A stretch of 6,604 bases of DNA from Woeseiaceae bacterium (GTDB lineage Bacteria > Pseudomonadota > Gammaproteobacteria > Steroidobacterales > Woeseiaceae): the NCBI GenBank assembly GCA_022866645.1, contig JALHUQ010000459.1, positions 1 through 6,604 of the forward strand, read 5' to 3'. Positions 1 through 6,504 of this stretch are shown one piece after another. The translations under genes were made by a program, and so were the position numbers. Below the pieces are notes generated by a model. It searched no databases, was not told the origin of the DNA, and saw nothing but the letters and a program-made list of their open reading frames with translations. Numbering within the stretch: the first letter of the stretch is position 1; every line of letters starts with the position of its first letter.

Positions 1-127
1 AAGAAGCCAGTACCGGCACGGCCAATATCGGCAATCCGACACCGGTAATTCCTTTGGCGAGTGCACCGACGCTAATGGCGAGCATGGCCGAGGCCAGCAA
101 ACCCATGCTGATCAGGTTCAAATCCAC
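1..127 (-). CDS. TauE/SafE-like membrane permease, N-terminal fragment
   Basis: This is the start of a leftward gene cut off by the window edge; about 42 residues are visible. The translation is a hydrophobic first helix followed by a glycine-rich segment reading AKGITGVGLPILAVPVLAS. The G-x-G-x-x-x-P pattern after the first membrane segment is typical of the TauE/SafE (sulfite exporter/anion permease) family, whose members are inner-membrane carriers for small organic or sulfur-containing anions. The start is uncertain. GTG at 127 has an AAGAG-like Shine-Dalgarno 7 bases upstream, while an in-frame ATG at 106 has no clear ribosome site. The frame is closed upstream by a TGA near 176. It diverges from the 308 dehydrogenase and shares its intergenic region, so the two may be co-regulated and the permease might import or export that enzyme's substrate (inference). 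With so few residues, another polytopic membrane protein cannot be excluded. Confidence 0.6.
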   Translation of the reverse strand, partial: MDLNLISMGLLASAMLAISVGALAKGITGVGLPILAVPVLAS

Positions 128-223
128 CCTGAAGCTCTTGCACTCGACAGGGCCGCAGTGCTTGAGAAAGGCTCATTCGTTCGAATTGTGTTCATGTCGG
201 GTCGGATTTTGGTGATGCCTGAC

Positions 224-251
224 TTGCTTAACAAGAATGATTATCTATAAT
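224..251 (+). promoter_or_regulatory. Sigma70-like promoter for the 308 dehydrogenase
   Basis: A perfect TATAAT -10 box lies at 246-251, with a weak TTGCTT -35 box (first three bases match) at 224-229 and a 16-bp spacer. The predicted transcript start is near 258, about 50 bases upstream of the ATG at 308. The weak -35, perfect -10 and adjoining palindrome fit a repressible promoter. It is assigned by sequence match only. Confidence 0.6.
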
Positions 252-255
252 GGCA

Positions 256-269
256 TGCAAACGTTTGCA
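256..269. promoter_or_regulatory. LacI/GalR-family operator palindrome
   Basis: TGCAAACGTTTGCA is a perfect 14-bp palindrome. It fits every fixed position of the LacI/GalR-family operator consensus TGNAANCGNTTNCA, including the central CG. It begins four bases after the -10 box and covers the expected transcript start, so a bound repressor would block initiation of the downstream dehydrogenase and could also affect the divergent permease. No LacI-family regulator gene is in the window, so the cognate regulator and effector are unknown. Confidence 0.78.
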
Positions 270-307
270 CACTTTTAATTCTACATCGAACCCAAGGCAA
301 TCAACAA

Positions 308-1246
308 ATGCAAAATAGAAAAAACCCGCTGCCACATACGCTCGGCTGGATTGGCACCGGCCGCATGGGATTTGCCATGGCGAAACGGCTACTGGAAGCA
401 GGTTGCGACCTTAGCGCTTACAATCGCACGCGCGCGAAGGCGGAACCGCTGGCAAAGATTGGCGCAAGTATTGTTGACGTACCTGCCGAACTTGCCGATC
501 GCGATATCGTTTTTACCATGGTGTCCAGTGCGGAAGACCTGTTCAGTGTCGTCTGTGGTGAAACGGGTGTGTTGAGCGGTTCCGTAGCACCAAAGTTGCT
601 GGTTGATTGCTCGAGCGTTTCTGAGGGGGGGTCGCAGCGGGTCAGGGATGCCCTGAAGGAGCGGGGTTGTGAGATGCTGTCAGCACCGGTAAGCGGCAAT
701 GCGAAGGTCATCAAGGCCGGTCGCCTGACAATTGTGGCATCCGGACCGGGCCCTGCATTTGCGATGGCCGAGCCATACCTGAATGTGCTCGGTGAAGGTG
801 TGACCTATGTAGGCGAAGGAGAGCTGGCGCGCATGGTGAAGATTTGCCACAACGTATTGTTGGGCGTCGTCACGCAGAGCCTGGCCGAAATCACGGTGCT
901 GGCGGAGAAGGGCGGCGTACCGCGTCATGCCCTGCTGGACTTTATTAACAATAGCGTCATGGGGTCGATGTTCACACGCTACAAATCGCCGGCTTTTGTC
1001 AACCTGGATTGGACGCCGACGTTCACCGCGCCCTTGTTGCGCAAGGATATGGACCTTGGACTATCGGCCGGTGCAAGGCTCGGCGTTCCGATGCCGGTTG
1101 CGGCTGCTACACGCGAACTTGTACAGCAGGCAATAGACGCCGGCGAAACGGAACGTGATTTCGGCGTCATGCTGGAATTGCAGGCGGCGGCTTCAGGTTT
1201 GAAGCTAAAGTCTGAAAACGTCAAAGTTAAAGACGGACTGAGCTAG
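308..1246 (+). CDS. NAD(P)-dependent 3-hydroxyisobutyrate dehydrogenase-family oxidoreductase
   Basis: This 312-residue protein is close to the usual family length of about 290-310. The N-terminal Rossmann fold shows GWIGTGRMG (GxGxxG at residues 16-21), followed by MAKRLLEAG and the NRT motif near residues 39-41. The substrate-binding segment DCSS is at 100-103 (usually DxST), and APVSG at 126-130 matches the conserved APVSGG loop. The catalytic lysine is K178 in VKICHN, with N182 four residues later, and the C-terminal KDMDL is at 246-250. Family members are cytosolic enzymes that interconvert beta-hydroxyacids and semialdehydes, such as 3-hydroxyisobutyrate or tartronate semialdehyde, using NAD(H) or NADP(H). 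R40 after the second beta strand suggests NADP(H), but this is weak evidence. The ATG at 308 has AAGG at 294-297. Transcription is probably controlled by the LacI-type operator at 256-269. A run of seven G bases at 625-631 keeps the frame. The exact substrate is not determinable. Confidence 0.9.
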   Translation: MQNRKNPLPHTLGWIGTGRMGFAMAKRLLEAGCDLSAYNRTRAKAEPLAKIGASIVDVPAELADRDIVFTMVSSAEDLFSVVCGETGVLSGSVAPKLLVDCSSVSEGGSQRVRDALKERGCEMLSAPVSGNAKVIKAGRLTIVASGPGPAFAMAEPYLNVLGEGVTYVGEGELARMVKICHNVLLGVVTQSLAEITVLAEKGGVPRHALLDFINNSVMGSMFTRYKSPAFVNLDWTPTFTAPLLRKDMDLGLSAGARLGVPMPVAAATRELVQQAIDAGETERDFGVMLELQAAASGLKLKSENVKVKDGLS

Positions 1247-1269
1247 ACCCCACACTGCAATTCGTTAAT

Positions 1270-1887
1270 CTACCGGCCACTCCACTGGCGCAGCTGTTCG
1301 TTACTCGGCCATGCGTGACAGGTTTCGCACTGCGCGTTAGCATCGCGCGCGCGGTGGCAGCTGATACAGGAAGACATGGCGGTGATGGCGGTAGCCACGG
1401 ACATGACTTCCATCTGCATGACATCGCCATGGCAGGCCTGACAATCGATACCAGCGCTCAGGTGTGGCCGGTGACTCCAGTTAACACCGCTTAGCAAGCT
1501 ATATACCCGCACCCAGCCTATGGCACCCCCCGTACGATCAAATTCCGCGAGCTGTTGAATCGCCGGACTGTCTGTCGCAATCACGCGATGACAGTTCATA
1601 CAAATCGAACTGTCGGGCAGCGTCATGTTCTCGCCGCCGACGTTGGCACCGACGTTGGCACCGACATGGCAGGTAGCGCAGGGCAAATTCAAAGTGCCAG
1701 CATGCTGTGCGTGACTGAAGCTCACCGGCTGCGGTGGCGGCGGCATGGGCGCGAAATTCGGCGGCACATGGTAGTCATGATTTTCGCTGGATGAGGTAGC
1801 GGCAGACGCAGCGTAGTCAGCACTATCGAGCAGGAGTAGTCCCGCAAGCAGCGCGAAAAAGCTGGCGGCAATTCGAAGTAATCTCAT
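1270..1887 (-). CDS. Exported pentahaem c-type cytochrome
   Basis: This is a 205-residue protein with a Sec signal peptide: a charged MRLLR start, a hydrophobic core to about residue 20, and a likely cleavage in the AASAA region near 26-30. Five covalent haem sites are visible: CATCH (70-74), CMNCH (96-100), CQACH (149-153), CISCH (174-178) and CETCH (187-191). Two FSHxxH/WSHxxH elements (H59/H62 and H139/H142) offer distal ligands, as in cytochrome c7/class III-type folds. It would be a periplasmic electron carrier. The start at 1887 overlaps the stop of the upstream flavoprotein (ATGA) and has GGAGG 10 bases before it, so the two genes are cotranscribed and translationally coupled. A longer in-frame reading up to 1989 lies inside the flavoprotein gene and lacks the signal peptide at its N-terminus. 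A proline run lies near 49-52 and a VGAN repeat at 75-82. Role inferred: electron acceptor for the neighbouring exported oxidoreductases. Confidence 0.88.
   Translation of the reverse strand: MRLLRIAASFFALLAGLLLLDSADYAASAATSSSENHDYHVPPNFAPMPPPPQPVSFSHAQHAGTLNLPCATCHVGANVGANVGGENMTLPDSSICMNCHRVIATDSPAIQQLAEFDRTGGAIGWVRVYSLLSGVNWSHRPHLSAGIDCQACHGDVMQMEVMSVATAITAMSSCISCHRARDANAQCETCHAWPSNEQLRQWSGR
1639..1665. repeat. 12-bp in-frame tandem repeat inside the cytochrome gene
   Basis: The unit GACGTTGGCACC occurs twice in direct succession (1639-1650 and 1651-1662), plus the first three bases of a third copy. On the minus strand it encodes the repeated VGAN segment between the first and second haem motifs. 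Being a multiple of three, it preserves the frame. Confidence 0.85.
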
Positions 1888-3500
1888 TTGGCAACGACCT
1901 CCGCGATCGTCATACCCGCATCCGCAAGTATGACTGCAGCGGCATTGCGGCCGGGCCGTCCCGAGATCGAGCCACCAGGCTGGGTGCAAGCCCCGGTTTG
2001 GTAGAGGCCCGCTATCGGCATGCGGTAGTTTGCCCAGCCCGGCACCGGCCTTGAGTCACCTGACTGGGAAGGTCCGTAATCACCAGCGTGAATGCTGCCT
2101 TTCCAGAAAGCCGGATTCATCCGTTCCAGGTCAGCCGGACTCATGAATACGTCCGCCAGAATCTTGTCTTTTGTAAATGTCGGCGCAAACCGTTGCAGAT
2201 ACGCCAGCACACCGCTGGCGACATCTGCGCGCACGTCATCCCAGGAACCCAGTTCCTCTGCCAGTTTGTATGGCACATCGCCGAGAATCTTGACCGTATG
2301 AAATCCTTTCGGTGTACGCGTAGCGTCAGCAACGCTGGGCGATACAATTTGTAGTCGCATGTCCTCCAGGTTTATGTGCCCACGTGCGTCGTCATACGAG
2401 CTGCGCAAAACGCGTTGCGGAAACGGCAGAATGGTCGATTCGAAGGGCGTAATACTGCCGCCATCAGCGAGCGGGTATTCTACCGGCGCAGATGTCGCCA
2501 TATGATAAGCAAACAACCCTTCCTCGGGCTGAAACAGCTCCAGGTTTTGCAGAAACTCGTCACCCCAGAGCTTCTGTGGGGCCATATTCACCAGGTGCTT
2601 GATGTGAATCGTCGAGACAACGCCCTTGCGTGCCCGGAACTGACGTCCATCATCACAGACAACGCCACTGCACTTGCCAGCTTCTATCAACAATTCTGCG
2701 ACTGGCATGCCAGTGAGAATTACGCCTCCGGATTCTTCGATGACCCGCCCGAGTGCGGTGCTCAACATGCCAGAGCCACCTTTCGGGATGGGCCGTCCGC
2801 CGATCTGGTGGGCAATGGCAGTAAACATCGTGCGTCCGGTGTAGGGATCGCCCCCGGGTTCGGACGTGAACCTCGCGACGGCCAGGTGAAAACTTCGCAC
2901 ATGGTCGTCTTCGAATGTCTGCATGGTCAGGTCATAGGCCGACATCGCATGTCGTCTTTCCCAGAGCGACGGCGTTGCGTTACCTTGTGCCTCATCCCGA
3001 CGAAACGTCTGCAGCTCATCCACCAGGCGCAAAAACGTATCCGCATCGCGTTTGGAAAACTTCGCGTACTCCTTGTAGGTTCGGGCCGGGTCAGTCCACA
3101 TCGTCAGGGAAGTATTGTCCAGGAACGGGATGTGCATCACCGGGTCAGGACGAATGTACTCCAGGCCATGATCCAGCAATCCCAACTCGTTATTCCGGAT
3201 CACCGGATTAGACATTAATAAGCTATGAACACTTGAGCACCAGTCGTCCTGGAAACCCGGCAGACAGATCTCACCCGACTTGCACCCGCCGCCGATTGTG
3301 GGTCGACCTTCCAGAACCAGAACACTGAAACCTGCCTTGACCAGATAGGCTGCGGTGATCAGGCTGTTGTGCCCGGCGCCGGCAACGACGTAGTCGTAGG
3401 TTTGATTGCCTTGTGCCGCAATGCTCTGTGCCGAAACACTGGTGGCCACTGCTGCGCCCGCCGCAGACTGCAGGAATGTCCTTCTTGATATACGGCTCAT
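1884..3500 (-). CDS. Tat-exported FAD-dependent oxidoreductase, phytoene dehydrogenase/PYROXD2-like
   Basis: This is a 538-residue protein starting at the ATG at 3500. It opens with the twin-arginine motif SRRTFL (residues 5-10), then an alanine-rich hydrophobic stretch to about residue 29. The FAD-binding Rossmann motif follows as YDYVVAGAGHNSL (G41, G43; serine replaces the third glycine), with an acidic strand end (VLVLEGR) and GGGCKS. The C-terminal signature GLYQTGACTQPGGS with SGRPGRNAA (residues 498-521) is characteristic of the COG1233 group, which includes phytoene dehydrogenases, carotenoid isomerases and PYROXD2-like proteins. The enzyme probably dehydrogenates or isomerises a hydrophobic substrate with bound FAD, but the true substrate is unknown. 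The open frame extends upstream to 3944, but that part overlaps the divergent iron-sulfur gene and would bury the Tat signal, so I reject it. The Shine-Dalgarno is weak. It is coupled by ATGA to the pentahaem cytochrome, a plausible electron acceptor for an exported flavoprotein. Confidence 0.87.
   Translation of the reverse strand: MSRISRRTFLQSAAGAAVATSVSAQSIAAQGNQTYDYVVAGAGHNSLITAAYLVKAGFSVLVLEGRPTIGGGCKSGEICLPGFQDDWCSSVHSLLMSNPVIRNNELGLLDHGLEYIRPDPVMHIPFLDNTSLTMWTDPARTYKEYAKFSKRDADTFLRLVDELQTFRRDEAQGNATPSLWERRHAMSAYDLTMQTFEDDHVRSFHLAVARFTSEPGGDPYTGRTMFTAIAHQIGGRPIPKGGSGMLSTALGRVIEESGGVILTGMPVAELLIEAGKCSGVVCDDGRQFRARKGVVSTIHIKHLVNMAPQKLWGDEFLQNLELFQPEEGLFAYHMATSAPVEYPLADGGSITPFESTILPFPQRVLRSSYDDARGHINLEDMRLQIVSPSVADATRTPKGFHTVKILGDVPYKLAEELGSWDDVRADVASGVLAYLQRFAPTFTKDKILADVFMSPADLERMNPAFWKGSIHAGDYGPSQSGDSRPVPGWANYRMPIAGLYQTGACTQPGGSISGRPGRNAAAVILADAGMTIAEVVAK
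1898..1902 (-). promoter_or_regulatory. Strong Shine-Dalgarno of the cytochrome gene
   Basis: GGAGG on the minus strand lies inside the last codons of the flavoprotein gene, 10 bases before the ATG at 1887. Together with the ATGA overlap it decides the short, signal-peptide-bearing start of the cytochrome. Confidence 0.75.
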
Positions 3501-3668
3501 TGCTATACTTGTGCCTGGATTCTTGCTTGCTGGAGATTGTGACAACCGACAGAAATACTGTACCGAACGCGAGCGAATCGTTAACGGGTTTTTAATCATA
3601 CACCGCCGAATAATATATAGTATTGGCAGGACAGCTTGGCGAGCGTTTGTGAGTAACGGAGAATCCTG
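3501..3668. promoter_or_regulatory. Divergent intergenic region between the two redox operons
   Basis: This 168-bp spacer must hold the promoters of both divergent pairs. Its most AT-rich part, 3589-3624, includes a near-palindrome at 3609-3624 (one mismatched pair around a TATATA core) that offers -10-like hexamers on both strands. TATAGT at 3616-3621 is the best rightward candidate, with a weak TTAATC at 3592-3597 as -35 and an 18-bp spacer. No good leftward -35 was found. A small palindrome TTGTGACAA is at 3537-3545. No LacI-type operator like that at 256-269 is present. Confidence 0.4.
3658..3662 (+). promoter_or_regulatory. Shine-Dalgarno of the iron-sulfur subunit gene
   Basis: GGAGA sits six bases before the ATG at 3669, which supports that start for the small subunit. 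Confidence 0.7.
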
Positions 3669-4130
3669 ATGGCATTTAATTTGACGATAAACGGCATGGC
3701 CCATGCAGTCGATGTTGAGCCGGAAACGCCGTTGCTTTGGGTCTTGCGTGACAACATTGGTTTGACAGGGACCAAATTTGGATGCGGCATCGCGCAGTGC
3801 GGAGTCTGCACCGTGCATATCGACGGTCAGCCTGTCCGATCCTGCATGACACCGGCAGCAGCGGCCGTCGGCCGTCAGGTAACCACGATTGAAGGCCTGT
3901 CGCCCGATGGCAGCCACCCCGTGCAGCGTGCCTGGGTCGAGCACACTGTGCCGCAGTGCGGTTACTGCCAGTCCGGACAGATTATGGCTGCGGCGGCGTT
4001 ACTGGCGAGAACACCCAATCCAACAGATCAGGATATCGATACCGCGATGATGGGCCAGTTGTGCCGTTGCGGCACCTACCAGCGGATTCGCAAAGCAATT
4101 CACCGCGCTGCCGAGTTGGCACGATCATGA
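3669..4130 (+). CDS. (2Fe-2S) small subunit of a molybdenum hydroxylase, IorA-like
   Basis: This 153-residue protein has the usual length for stand-alone xanthine oxidase-family iron-sulfur subunits. The N-terminal plant-ferredoxin domain carries the first cluster: C39, C44, C47 and C59, in GCGIAQCGVCTV and SCM. The C-terminal helical domain carries the second: C97 and C100 in QCGYCQSGQ, and C132 and C134 in LCRCGTY. It relays electrons from the molybdenum site of the large subunit encoded next to it to an external acceptor. It has no signal peptide, so if the complex is periplasmic this subunit is presumably co-exported folded with the Tat-bearing large subunit. Its stop overlaps a candidate ATG of the large-subunit gene (ATGA). 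PLLWVLRDNIGLTGTKFGCG resembles IorA of isoquinoline 1-oxidoreductase and related aldehyde dehydrogenases; substrate specificity is not readable from this subunit. Confidence 0.94.
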   Translation: MAFNLTINGMAHAVDVEPETPLLWVLRDNIGLTGTKFGCGIAQCGVCTVHIDGQPVRSCMTPAAAAVGRQVTTIEGLSPDGSHPVQRAWVEHTVPQCGYCQSGQIMAAAALLARTPNPTDQDIDTAMMGQLCRCGTYQRIRKAIHRAAELARS

Positions 4131-6337
4131 AAGAGCGAGCCATGACCAGGACTGGCGTAATGATTTCACGCAGAACCCTGATCCAGACCATAGTCGGCGC
4201 CGGCGGCGGCATGATTCTTGGATTTCATATCCCCGAAGCCGTTGCGGCAGTGGTTTCTGCCAAGCCCTGGACGACGCCGACTGAGGGTGTAGAAATCAAT
4301 GCATGGCTCTCCATTGATGCCGACGGTGCAGTGATGATTCGTGTTCCTCATACCGAGCAGGGCCAGGGTGCGCTGACGTCCGTATCTATGATGATTGCGG
4401 AAGAACTTGACGTGCCCTGGGCAGACGTCCGTGCGGTTTTCGCTGACATGAACCGCCACGTGAATTACGGAGAGGAGTACATCGTTACAACGACGCATGG
4501 CTCGCAACTGGTGCGCTTGCAGCATCCGCATATCATGCAAGCGGGCGCGTCGGCACGTGAACGTCTGAAAGCTGCGGCGGCAAAGGCCTGGGGCGTAGAT
4601 CGTGACGATGTCACAGCCCGACAGGGCATGCTGACGAGCGGCGATATGAGTGCCCGGTACGCCGACATGGCGACGGCCGCTGCGACGATTACGCTGGATC
4701 AGGAGCCGGCGATTAAGACACCGGATCAATGGTGGTTACTGGGTAAACCTACGCCTCGACTTGACGTTCCGGTCAAGGTCGACGGAAGCGCACAGTATTC
4801 GATCGACACGCGACTGGATGGCATGGTTTATGCGGCCGTCAAGAGTTGTCCCGTACCCTGGGGCCGTCTCGTGAGTTATGACTTCGAGCGGGTCAAAGAC
4901 CGGCCCGGAGTCATCGCGGCGGTTGAGTTCAAGGCCGTTGACGGCCGGTCGGAAGCAGCGGACCTGCAAAATAGTGTCGCCGTGGTTGCCGATACCTGGT
5001 ATCGGGCCAAGACGGCACTCGATTTAATGCCTATCGAATGGGATTTTGGAGCCGCCGGCGACGTCAGCGATGCTACGCAGGCGGCAACGGCGCGACAGTT
5101 ACACGATGTGCCGGGCAAGGTCAGCAACCGGGTTGGGGCCGACGCCACTGGCATCATCGCCGCGTCCAAACGGGTTGTCAGCGGCGACTACCACCGGCCT
5201 TACGAAACGCATGCGCGCATGGAACCCATCAATGCAACGGTCAGCGTGACGGACACGCGCGTTGACGTGTGGTCGCCGACGCAGGATCAGGCCGCGCCAT
5301 TAAAGATTGTTGCCGATCAACTCGGCCGCGACCCGAAAGAAGTCTACGTGCACTCGGCGTTCATTGGCGGCGCATTCGGCGGCAACGGCGGCGGTGCGAC
5401 GGCCGTTACGCGGCAGGCAGCAGAGCTGTCGCGCCAGCTGCGCCGTCCGGTCAAAGTTATCTGGGCACGTGACGAAGACATCATGCAGGACAAGCAGCGC
5501 CCACCTGTGCATACACGACTGACGGCTGCGATTGGCGACGATGGCCTGCCGACGGCGTTTCATTCTCGTGCCGTGTGGTTTACCAAGGACGCTGCCGAAA
5601 GCCATGGCCCGGCAACAGCTGACGTAGCCATCGGCACGATGCCGTACCTCGTGCCGAGCCGGCTGCACGAGCGCCACAATGTGGCGGCGCACATTCCGAC
5701 TGCAACGCACCGTGCTCCAGGCGTGAATCAGAACGGCTTCATCATCGAGCAGTTCGCCGACGAACTGGCGTTAGCCGGTGATTGGGATCCGCTTGAGTGG
5801 CGTCTCGAGATGACGAAAGGTCTCGAGCCCTGGCAGCGCGTGTTGCTGAAGCTGAAAGAGGTTGGTGGCTTCACAACCAACCTGCCGCGTGGCGAAGGTA
5901 TGGGCATCGCCATCGTCGAGGATCACAACTCGATCTGCGGCGCCTGTGCGACCGTCACGGTTAGCCGACGCGGCGATCTGCGGGTCGAAAAAGTCGTGCT
6001 CGTTATGAACAGCGGTTACATCATCAACCCGCTGGGCGCAGCCGAACAGATGGAGGGCTCGGTCTGCTGGGAACTCTCCCATGCATTGTACGGCGGGCTG
6101 GAACTGCAGCGGGGACGATTCGTGAATACCAACTTCGATCGATACAAGCTGATGCGCATACATCAGATGCCGGAGGTTGAGGTCCACTTCGCCATGTCGG
6201 AAGACGGCTGGTGGGGCGGCATTGGTGAGCCCGCCGGGCCACCGAGTCCGCCAGCGGTCGCGAACGCGATCTTTTTCGCCACGGGCCGACGCATTCGATC
6301 AACCCCGATCGCTTCTCATGACCTGAGCTGGTCGTGA
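4127..6337 (+). CDS. Tat-exported molybdopterin large subunit of xanthine dehydrogenase family, IorB-like
   Basis: This is a 736-residue protein from the ATGA-overlapping start at 4127. An ATG at 4142 (731 residues), preceded by AAAGAG, is equally possible, and both keep the twin-arginine signal SRRTLIQ at residues 14-20 with its following hydrophobic stretch. Cofactor motifs in order are EQGQGALTS (77-85), HARMEP (362-367), the glycine-rich IGGAFGGNGGG (413-423), PVKVIWARDED (441-451), HRAPGVNQNGF (528-538), and the C-terminal GGIGEPAGPPSPPAVANA (697-714). E701 in GEP corresponds to the catalytic glutamate of the family. It would hydroxylate an N-heterocycle or oxidise an aldehyde using water, passing electrons to the adjacent two-cluster subunit. 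No FAD subunit is present, as expected for the IorAB type, which donates to cytochromes or other periplasmic acceptors. The frame is open upstream to 3956, but that part overlaps the small-subunit gene and is not coding. The substrate is unknown. Confidence 0.92.
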   Translation: MKERAMTRTGVMISRRTLIQTIVGAGGGMILGFHIPEAVAAVVSAKPWTTPTEGVEINAWLSIDADGAVMIRVPHTEQGQGALTSVSMMIAEELDVPWADVRAVFADMNRHVNYGEEYIVTTTHGSQLVRLQHPHIMQAGASARERLKAAAAKAWGVDRDDVTARQGMLTSGDMSARYADMATAAATITLDQEPAIKTPDQWWLLGKPTPRLDVPVKVDGSAQYSIDTRLDGMVYAAVKSCPVPWGRLVSYDFERVKDRPGVIAAVEFKAVDGRSEAADLQNSVAVVADTWYRAKTALDLMPIEWDFGAAGDVSDATQAATARQLHDVPGKVSNRVGADATGIIAASKRVVSGDYHRPYETHARMEPINATVSVTDTRVDVWSPTQDQAAPLKIVADQLGRDPKEVYVHSAFIGGAFGGNGGGATAVTRQAAELSRQLRRPVKVIWARDEDIMQDKQRPPVHTRLTAAIGDDGLPTAFHSRAVWFTKDAAESHGPATADVAIGTMPYLVPSRLHERHNVAAHIPTATHRAPGVNQNGFIIEQFADELALAGDWDPLEWRLEMTKGLEPWQRVLLKLKEVGGFTTNLPRGEGMGIAIVEDHNSICGACATVTVSRRGDLRVEKVVLVMNSGYIINPLGAAEQMEGSVCWELSHALYGGLELQRGRFVNTNFDRYKLMRIHQMPEVEVHFAMSEDGWWGGIGEPAGPPSPPAVANAIFFATGRRIRSTPIASHDLSWS

Positions 6338-6360
6338 AACAGGGCCGATGACGGTGCCGT

Positions 6361-6468
6361 CAAGTTAAGTTCTCAGCCTAAGCGAATTTGGGCAGACGTC
6401 ACGTATCACGCTGTAGCACAATTCCAAGACGCAAAAGAACGCAATACGTTTTATCGTGGCTTAACTTG
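6361..6468. repeat. 9-bp inverted repeat in the convergent intergenic region
   Basis: CAAGTTAAG at 6361-6369 is exactly complementary to CTTAACTTG at 6460-6468, with 90 bases between the arms. The gap (6338-6504) separates two converging genes. It also holds a weak hairpin GACGGTGCCGTC just after the large-subunit stop, and on the minus strand an AACG/CGTT hairpin followed by CTTTT that might act as a poor terminator. No convincing strong terminator was found, and the repeat may be chance. Confidence 0.35.
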
Positions 6469-6504
6469 TCAATGCCCTCTACCCGGTCGAGCTTGGACCC
6501 GTTT

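Noticed and set aside
625..631. Seven-G run as a possible frameshift in the dehydrogenase gene
   Set aside because: The family motifs on both sides (DCSS and APVSG) are in the same frame, so the gene is intact as read.
1247..1269. Possible terminator between the dehydrogenase and the cytochrome gene
   Set aside because: The 23-bp convergent gap contains no hairpin with a T-run.
1888..1989. Longer start for the cytochrome
   Set aside because: These codons overlap the C-terminal FAD signature of the upstream gene. The start at 1887 has GGAGG, an ATGA overlap and an immediate Sec signal.
2376..3218. A 280-codon rightward open frame antisense to the flavoprotein gene
   Set aside because: It lies wholly opposite a well-supported gene with clear FAD motifs at both ends, shows no recognisable domain, and its composition fits a codon-bias shadow.
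3501..3944. Upstream extension of the flavoprotein reading frame
   Set aside because: It crosses the divergent promoter region and part of the iron-sulfur gene and would place the SRRTFL signal about 150 residues inside the protein.
3956..4126. Upstream extension of the molybdopterin subunit
   Set aside because: This stretch overlaps the C-terminal cluster domain of the iron-sulfur subunit in another frame, and the extension would bury the Tat signal.
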